From positions 7,130,976 through 7,194,975 of the forward strand of contig NC_079910.1 of assembly GCF_024868665.1 (NCBI RefSeq): a DNA stretch of 64,000 nucleotides, written 5' to 3'. The notes below the pieces were generated by a model, which worked only from the letters and a program-made list of their open reading frames with translations, searched no databases and was not told the origin of the DNA. This DNA comes from Triplophysa rosa (Eukaryota > Chordata > Actinopteri > Cypriniformes > Nemacheilidae). Within the stretch, counting starts at the first letter, position 1; each line of letters starts with the position of its first letter. The position numbers and the translations under genes were made by a program. Shown here in pieces: positions 56,330 through 64,000 of this stretch.

Positions 56330-57312
56330 AAATTCCATTTAACTCGGAAATGCATCAAAATACCGATGTAAAAACGATCGCAACTTCCGGTTCACGGGGA
56401 CTTTAAGAATGTTCCAGAGCCTTCCCACCTAGATGACATTGCTGCACAATGTTGCGGCCAAAGGAGTGATCTAGATCATTCACTTATGAGGTTTCGTCAA
56501 TGTAGACAGTAAACAACAGCCTATGTAGTTGGATCACAGGGCTTCGGAACAGAGCACTAGTCTCTGTGTCTTTTGTGCTTTATTCTTTTCTCTTATTTTC
56601 TTCTTAACCCTCAATCTCTCCCTCTCTGCAGCACTGGTTTCTGTATTGAAACCAAAGTGATCTGAATGTGAGAGTGGCATCAGATAAAGCTTGGCAGTCC
56701 AGGCACGGCTGGTCATGGCCACTACTCTTATTCATTCTGTATTATTCATGGTAATGAAAGGCAGATTTTAGAAGGGAAAACATTCAGTCTGTTCTGTCCA
56801 GCAGTGCTTGGTCTGGTGTACCTGTGGTTTGGAGATCACAGCTAACCTGACTACTGTAGCACTGTATAGGAAGAATGTGGTGCTAACAACAGCAAGGGTT
56901 TGATGTTCAGGGAGGATGGGTCTATGTCTTTCCTTAGTGGTAGCAGTAACTCTTGGTTAGACAGATTGGTAGCCAGTTGCCGTCTGGAAGATTTTCGCTC
57001 CAGTGAAGCTCTCAAATCAGAAATGGCAACATCTAATGGTGTTGTATATAGTGTGTGGGATGGTGAACATCCCTTTTAAAGTTCTCTATGTCTTGAGTCT
57101 TTAGTGGGTGGAGTCTAATGGTCTCTCATCTCATACTAGGCCAATGGCATGATAGTGTGGGTGGAGACACAAAGAAATGAACCGATTCCAGAACTAATGA
57201 ACAAATATCTTGTGGTCTTATTTTTCATCCATCCCCTTAGTATTCCTGTAAGTTTTTTGCCATGTCAGGTTTTGTTCTTTAGTATGTGTTGTGCTAAAGT
57301 CTGAAGTATAGT

Positions 57313-57614
57313 TATCTTTTTATGCGTACGCGAGGGACAGCGTACAGTGTGCGTGATGCAAATTTCGTCATCAGAATAGTACGCGTGTACAGTTTGTCAC
57401 TGCCGGAATTTTGTTACCTTGAGTACAAGGTACGCGCATGTCGCGCATTCCATTTCTTGCAGTAATTAGTTTAACCACCAGGTTGCAACCGTGTCCTGGG
57501 AGCATCGATTCAAGGTAGTAGATGAAAACCTGACCCCTGTTAACCAGGAGAGTTATTGCAACATGTCATAATACGCATGCGTTCGGCTGTACGCGTACGC
57601 TCGCGTACAACAGG
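57313..57614. mobile_element. Element with TGCGTACGCGAG inverted ends
   Basis: TTATGCGTACGCGAGGGACA at the left and CGTACGCTCGCGTACAACAG at the right are inverted, and TACGCG motifs repeat inside. It resembles a common fish MITE. Borders are approximate. Confidence 0.5.
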
Positions 57615-57741
57615 CACTAGGGTGTTGATTCAATTCTGAAATAAAGTATTTTACCAGTGTAAATAATGTTTTACAAGTGTAATTTAGTGGGCTAGTATTT
57701 TAAATAATATACACCGACCTTTTATACGTTTTATGGAATAT

Positions 57742-57875
57742 TTAAATGCTGCAAAAACCTTTGTCTTTAGTCTTGATCCGTGTAGAAAAACTGTCTGGGT
57801 TCGACCCCAGAAACACATATATCGATCAGATGTTTAGGATAAGAGCGTCTGCTAAATGTGTAAATGTAAATGAAA
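57742..57875 (+). mobile_element. tRNA-SINE, truncated
   Basis: B-box-like GGGTTCGACCCCAGAAACAC followed by the SINE tail AAGAGCGTCTGCTAAATGTG and TAAATGTAAATG. It is the opposite strand of the same tail seen at 29290. The A-box half is degraded. Confidence 0.6.
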
Positions 57876-58877
57876 ATAGTTTAATGGCCTTCTGGAAATT
57901 ACCCTTTCCATTGGCACAGATTGTGATTTATAAGGAGTGGAAGAAGTTGGCTTGTCACGGCTGAAATTGAAGAGGTGACAGAGCTTTCTGTCGTTCTACG
58001 TATCTGTTTCTATACACACACTCACTTGCACTCACTTGCACTCAAACACACTGGCAGAAAGTATGTTGAAGATTGATGCTGTTTCTCTTTGATGCCGTGT
58101 GTATGTTTGCTAATGTTTGGTATTGTCATGCACACGTTGCCCGCCACTCAAGTCCGTCCTAGAGATGCTCGGTCTTTTTACAGCTGACTTCTGTATGCTG
58201 TTGACATTCATATTTGGTCTGCTTTGATGATTTAAAATAAAAACTCTTAAAAATTGCACAAATAGTTAATAATCAAACATTTACAGAAGCAACTTTTCAG
58301 CATTCTTGAACACGCTAATTGCATGTGCATGTGTGTATCTAGCACGTGTCCCATGACGGTTCTCTGAGTGTAGTGTGTCAAAAAGGTCTGAGTTCAGAAA
58401 TCAGCCCATTCCTTCCTTTCGTTGAGAAGCTGTCAGTATGTGAGGTAGTGTTGGCCATCTGGTGCTACAGAAATAGATGGGGAACTCTGGATCTCTACTT
58501 GGCAGCTGGGCAGGGCTTTGATTTTCTAGTGATTTCTTCCGCTCTCATCTCTCATATATCCAGTGTTGGATGTTCATAGTCTCGGAACACTCACATCTGG
58601 TCTTTATTTGTCCACTACGTTTTCTTCTTTGATCAAATGTGATGAAATGTAATAAATCAGATCAGACACAGTGAGATCAGATGGGAGAAGTCATGCTTGG
58701 TTTTATAAGGGCCAATAACCATAATTTTAACCCTGTGAACTTTTATTTCTTTATGTCTTGTTGATATACTACCAGACAATTTACCAGACAAACGTAATCA
58801 TTATTTATTCTAAAATGGATAAGACATAAATAATAAATATGGAGTCATCAATTGAAAAGCATTGGAAGTCTAAACTC

Positions 58878-59136
58878 TTAAAGGGATAGTTCACCCAAAA
58901 ATGAAAATTCTGTTATTATTTACTCACCCTCTTGTCATTTCAAACCTGTATGACTGTCTTCTGCAGAACACAATAGAATATATAGAATATGACCCATTGA
59001 CTTCTATATGGACACAAAACCAATGCAAGTCAATGGGTACTGCCGTAACGAAAGAAAGTCATACAGGTTTGAAATGACAAGATGATAAGAAAAACGATGA
59101 CAGAATTCAATTTTTTTGGAGGAACTATCCCTTTAA
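58878..59136. mobile_element. Fold-back MITE, family A copy 8
   Basis: From TTAAAGGGATAGTTCACCC to GGAACTATCCCTTTAA. The short loop has matched ATTGACTTCTATATGGACAC / CAATGCAAGTCAATGGG. A compact 259-bp copy with high arm similarity. Confidence 0.82.
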
Positions 59137-60096
59137 ACTTTTGCCTAGATTGCAGTTCTGCACATTCCCAATCCCAACACCCTCATTGAGAATTGCTTAT
59201 GTTTTTTAATTCTTTTTATTGTATGTGCTGGTCATTTGTTGGCTGCTATTCCTCTAATCAACTGATTTTTGAAAAATAATGTTGAAAAATAAAGCTGTAA
59301 AATAAAGTGTAAAACAAATGCAAACATGACACAACATGTTTTTGTTTTACTGATGCCTTTTATTGCTGTCCAAACTTGTGTATGTAACAACAGTTTTTTG
59401 TGGTGCTTTTCTAGTACCTAAACAATAGGAAATGTATGAGAGGCTTTTTTAGAGGCATTTTGCTCGAAATAAGGCTGCAGACCTCCATACAGACTTATCA
59501 AAACAGATGATGTAATGTGTTGTACAGTGTCCGCCATTCTCTGGCTGCGGTGCTCCAACCTGCAGCATTGTTCTTCAGCCTTCCTGTTTTCGTTCTCCTC
59601 TACCAGGCCACTCATAAACTGCATGCTGAGGCTAAACTAAGATTTCTCAGTGTGATGGGGATCATTCAAACACAATATCTGAGTCTTTTTCACAATGCCC
59701 TTCAGAAACCGTCCCCTAGTTTCTCTTCATGAGAAGATGAACTGAATGCATATGCCGTATCCTCAGTTGTCCCCTGCTCCATGCCCTTCTCGGATGGTAC
59801 GGGGTAATGGATGGCAAATGTTATTGTTATGATATCACTCACTGTATTCGCTTTATGAGGAAGCTCGTAATCAAATAATCACGAGAGGTATTGTGGTCGT
59901 CATTACTCTGTGCGATCTCGAGCGGATATGCTAATATGCTAATGTGGACTGTTTTGCAGAGTCCTTGGCTGTGTTTCAATTTGAGCTGGCAATGGAAAGT
60001 GCATACTTCTAGTATGTATGTAAAAAGTCTAAATTGCAGGAAACTGTGTCATAAAATTGTCACATGCTTATATTATTTCTTAATAAAAGTGTAAAT

Positions 60097-60720
60097 AGGG
60101 CTGCCTGTGACTATATATATCGCAATTTGCACTAATTATACCTGTCTAAGTCGATTCTGAAATCGCAAAGTCTTCGATTCTGTGTTTTATGCACAGATCT
60201 TCTGTGAACTACGGCTCTTTGATCAGTAGGAAGTACTGCTCGATCTAAAATCACTACAAGATTGAGTCGTTTGTAAGGTGCATTTGAAAAAGCAACACTC
60301 GTCCAACATCATCATTATAAATGTACTTTATTATCATGAAAATACCTGAAAAGGTTTGAAGAAAAGCGATATAATATGACCATTGGTGTTTCCTACAACT
60401 ACGTGTGTAAATTGTTCTTCTTCTGTGTCCCATATTCAGAGTTTCTGCGCAAGAGTGCCCTCTGGCTTTCGGATGTGGGGGCATTTAACCGTAATTCATT
60501 GAGAAACCGAGCATAAAGTTTCTCAAGTTCAGGTGTTTGTTTGTTCACTGCATTTGGGTGATGAATGTTATACAGTATAAATGGTGGATATAACTCTGGA
60601 TTTGGAGATCGTTTGAAACTGATATATGGAGCCGTCCCATGCGGTGAGTGAAACTGATGTCTGTGTTTTGTTGGCAGTGGATGCGCACATGCTACCCCTC
60701 CCCCCCGCACGCGCCTGTAT
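60097..60720. repeat. Possible degraded hAT-like fragment
   Basis: TAGGGCTGCCTGTGACTATA followed by ATCGCAATTTGCAC resembles the left end of teleost hAT elements whose interior contains ATCGCAATT motifs. I cannot find a matching right end. The 103- and 151-codon antisense ORFs nearby resemble nothing I know. Confidence 0.25.
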
Positions 60721-63700
60721 GCTTTCGGAAATAATCGTACAGCTGTATCTATCTTTTATAAATGTGATCAAACGAAATACTCTTCGAAGATACGAAGTAT
60801 GCAATTCTACTCTATAGGTACTCAAGATTAATATGAGATTGGCAGACACCGTGTGTGTTAGGGCCGCTTTAAAAGTTGCATTCCAAATATATAAGCTTGC
60901 ATACTGTGGCATGCGAATTTGGATGCTATCTTTGTTTTGAATTAGTTTGACATGCTTCTGAATGTCCTTAGCATTTGCTAACTTCAGACTGAGTGATTTG
61001 TGGTTACTTGTGATCTTTAGCACCTGTGATGGGAATGTGCAGCCTCTGCTCTATGCTGCCTCTTCAGGCTGATGGATGTAATTGCATGGTGTAGATCATT
61101 CCAGATGGGAACACGGCACGCTTTACCCTCTTTAGGCTTTCCTCTTTAAGATCTGACAGGACAGATCTATCTTCACAAATGCCACTGCAGGCATAAATCT
61201 TAGCAGGTGGAATTGGTTTTGTGAAGCGTGGCAATGTGCTGGCCCTGCGATGCCTTAAGGAAAATGTGGTATCGGATATTTTAAAATGTTAGAAAATGAA
61301 CTGATACAGTATATTCCACAGTTGCATGACTGCAACAGGTTTTGTTTGTTTGTTTGTCTTAAGCAAAAACTATTCTTTTTTCTCCTGATTGTGACTGTGA
61401 ACAGTTGATATTGATTTGCCTGTGGACTAAAGTCTCATGAGATCCTCTGTAAAGACACGCATATTCCACTGCATTAGACTAGGCATGACTGTTATTCTCA
61501 AGTCATCCGACGCTATGTGAAATAAGCTCAGGTTTATCATTCATCACCACCTGTAACTTGATTCGCTTTGAACAGGCGGTGGGGTTTTTCTTACTTTCCC
61601 CTATGCTGTGTATGTACAGATACTGGTCAGCTGGTAAAATCAGTTTACTCATTTAAAATCCCCCTGACTGAATTTTCTGCAGTTATGAAACTCATTAGTT
61701 TTGCATCTGAACATATTACCCATGTTTGTGTCTATACTATGCCAACTTCATTCAGCCCTGTTGTGGGTATGTCAGTTGACTCCAATACTAAAAGGAATAT
61801 CTTGGGATCCAACCATGTCCAATAAGAATAGCTGTTCATTAATCAGATGATCTAAGTTTGAGAGGTTTTAGGATTGGGGCCATAGCGTTGTCTGGGAGAG
61901 CTGAATAGCATGTTTAGTTTTACATTTAAATAATGGCAGCCTCTTCATTTGCTGATGGGTTAAGGGCTGCTTTATCTTGCCTGAACATAATTGGTAATAA
62001 AGAGGTTGTTTGAGAGGTCATTGAAAATTTTTGCCCACTTTATGGCACATCATAGCCACATGTCAATATCGACTTGCTATGTTGGTCTGGTAATGTTCTG
62101 TATTTATCGTAGATGCACCTAAAATGATTTATTTAGGCTAAAGGCCTGTTCACACCAAGAATGATAACTAAAAAGAAAGTAAAACGATAACTTCATAAGC
62201 ATCCATACTATTCTAGGCTTGCGTGCCTTCAATAAACCTTTTAAATTTAAATAGATTTTGATTGTATTGCAGTATGTTTTTTCTTCTTCTAAGCTCAACA
62301 ATTTACCTGCATTTTTTGTTTTCTCTTCACATGTATTCATCTTCACAGAACTTGCTGCCTTTTTAATAAATAACTTACAAATCTTATGACTTTTAATTTG
62401 CAGTCTAGTCCTTTTTAAGGGATTTTCATGCATGAATATGACCATGTAACCAGTTTAATGGCATTACACTTGTCACTTAAAGTGGATTTATGTTTCAAGT
62501 TCTACAATAAAAGTAAAGCACATGTTTTTGAGGGGAAAGCGCAAAATGAAATTGTCAAACACAAACGACAGCTCTTGCACTGTTCAATGTGGTGGTTGTC
62601 ATGGTAGCATGTTTTACTTTTGCTATGGTCTGTGAGAGCGAGGTGTCACAAGATTTCTAAGATAAAAATGAAAAATCTGATTATATGAATTGAGTGAGTT
62701 TCCATGTTGCGTTTGACGTGTACGCGTTTTTCAACAGGAACAGGAAGTGAATACATGGGCTGAGTATGCTGCATGCATCACCTGCGTCCTTTTCTTGAAC
62801 CACACTGTTTACTTAAATCAGATTGATCTCCATAGCAAAGTGTGAATGATGAATGAAATGCGTGGATACAGTTATTGCAAGCTTGAACAATCTCTTAAGG
62901 AGTAAAATATCTCTATTTACTGTTTACATTGTAAACATCAGAATGAACCTGCCGGCCTCTGATAAGAGAGACATGAGGCTCTATGATGCAGGGACAGGTG
63001 TGAGTAAGTGACACATGTTTGTGAGTATGTGTATGTGAGCAAGGCCAGACTTATGTTGCTCTTCCCTTCTCATCAGCGTTCTAATATGTCTGATGAACAC
63101 AGTGCATGATAGGAGAGGCATTTATAGTCTCTCTGTGTATTTTGTTCCAGGAAAGAGGGGCCGAGGTACCGTGGTAATGTAAATCCCAATGTGTATTACC
63201 CACTGCTCCAGTTTCCAGTTGGTCTTAGGTCAGAGGTGTAATCACTCTTTATTTAGCTTCTCTTTCTCCTGAATGACCCAGGCCTGTCCTCCGTCACAAG
63301 GATCATGTGAGGACGTAGGGTACGAGAAGAGGACCTGCTCACCGAGCTGTGACTGTATAGCTTGCCTTATCTAATAGACAAAAAGCTTAACAGATCTCTG
63401 AGAAAGAAACTCTTTAGAAAATGCTTTTAAGATTCCATCTGTGGATGGATTTGTCTTATCTTTTGTTCTTCTCCTGTATGACTAGGTGATTGTCCTCATT
63501 AAATAAAAATCAGTATTTTTTGGTCTTGGCAATGTATTGTGTCATGATTTATCACACTACAAAAAAAACATGTTTTTTAGGATATCGGTTGAATCCTGTT
63601 GGTTAAGCTGCCCACATCTTTTAGGGTTTATTCATTTATTTTTTTTCGTTTAACTTGATATTAGAATTTGAGTTATTTTCATGATGCTAGGGTATTGTAA

Positions 63701-64000
63701 ACCTCCAAAATCATGTATTGTGTTGAATCACATTTTAAGTTATTTTATGTAGATTTATGTTCTTTTGTATTCTTTTTAGCGCGAGACCTTGTGAATACTA
63801 GTGTACTCCTTGAAATTAATATGAACCTTTCACAGATATTATGTTCTTTCTCTTTTGGGAAAAAGTATCGACGATTCATTCTGCACACAGTTTCAAGCCA
63901 ATTCGGTTAAATCGACTCGAATGGAACGAATTGATAATACCGACCTGAACGCCATTGTTTGCTAATGAGGTTCAATGCAAAATGCAGTTAAAACATTGAA

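Larger units (their letters stand above)
53093..56406 (+). mobile_element. Composite Kolobok-like transposon relic (TTAA-flanked, THAP-coding)
   Basis: TTAA at 53093-53096 and 56403-56406 flank a 3306-bp interval. Its ends are AGATGCCATGAA and (complement of the right end) AGTCCCCGTGAA, eight of twelve matching. Inside are the fold-back (53293-55709), the LINE fragment (54183-55087) and a broken THAP ORF (55838 onward). TTAA targets with THAP-type transposases are a known property of the Kolobok superfamily. TTAA is common in AT-rich DNA, so the outer borders are inferred. Confidence 0.5.
42100..64000 (+). other. kif1b: kif1b first coding intron (5' 21.9 kb)
   Basis: No exon-like coding sequence is recognised here. 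It holds transposon clusters (42.9-44.8, 45.9-47.0, 48.7-49.2, 50.1-51.8, 53.1-56.4, 57.3-57.9 and 58.9-59.1 kb) separated by apparently unique sequence. Such unique stretches are about 47.0-48.7, 51.8-53.0 and 61.0-64.0 kb, in which I see no gene. The ORFs in it are repeats or chance. Confidence 0.75.

Noticed and set aside
60568..61023. 151-codon minus-strand ORF as a novel gene
   Set aside because: No recognisable domain, no splice or promoter context, ordinary intronic composition, and it overlaps a probable repeat fragment.

Overview
The window is vertebrate genomic DNA, almost certainly from a cyprinid-type teleost. Coding sequence is split into short exons with GT-AG (and two GC-AG) introns. 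The proteins match vertebrate families along their whole length, and the introns are full of fish-type non-autonomous DNA transposons, tRNA-derived SINEs and an L2-like LINE. I see no operons, CRISPR arrays or other prokaryotic features. The species is not determinable by eye.

Layout. 1-8787 (+): last 14 exons of clstn1 (calsyntenin-1), entering mid-gene, with a long 3' UTR to about 11.9 kb. 12944-14492 (-): complete lzic in six coding exons, converging on clstn1. 14503-15501: shared promoter region between divergent lzic and nmnat1. 15523-17090 (+): complete nmnat1. 18810-19877 (+): rbp7 in four exons with an exon-3 frameshift. 21015-37759 (+): complete ube4b, 28 constitutive coding exons plus a probable 36-codon cassette exon. 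39540-40041: candidate kif1b promoter and non-coding first exon. 41994-42099 (+): first coding exon of kif1b. From 42100 to the end of the window everything lies in kif1b's first coding intron (more than 21.9 kb), which is mostly transposon-derived.

The genes are linked by ancient vertebrate synteny (the human 1p36.22 block) rather than by one pathway. Calsyntenin-1 is a kinesin-1 cargo adaptor and KIF1B a kinesin-3 motor. UBE4B is an E4 ubiquitin ligase, NMNAT1 makes nuclear NAD, RBP7 binds retinol and LZIC is an ICAT-related protein. From memory of the human map, clstn1 here has the opposite orientation relative to lzic, and ctnnbip1 is not between them.

Most interesting: (i) a composite transposon at about 53.1-56.4 kb. 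It has a long fold-back whose near-identical arms carry ten copies of a 21-bp tandem repeat, an L2-like LINE fragment in the loop, and beside it a THAP zinc-finger ORF in which a TGA stop replaces the third zinc-ligand cysteine. The outer ends sit at TTAA sites, which suggests a Kolobok-type relic. (ii) The rbp7 frameshift. (iii) Two GC-AG introns and a probable cassette exon in ube4b. (iv) Three hAT-type insertions with perfect 8-bp target duplications, one of them splitting a LINE. I found no convincing new multi-gene system.
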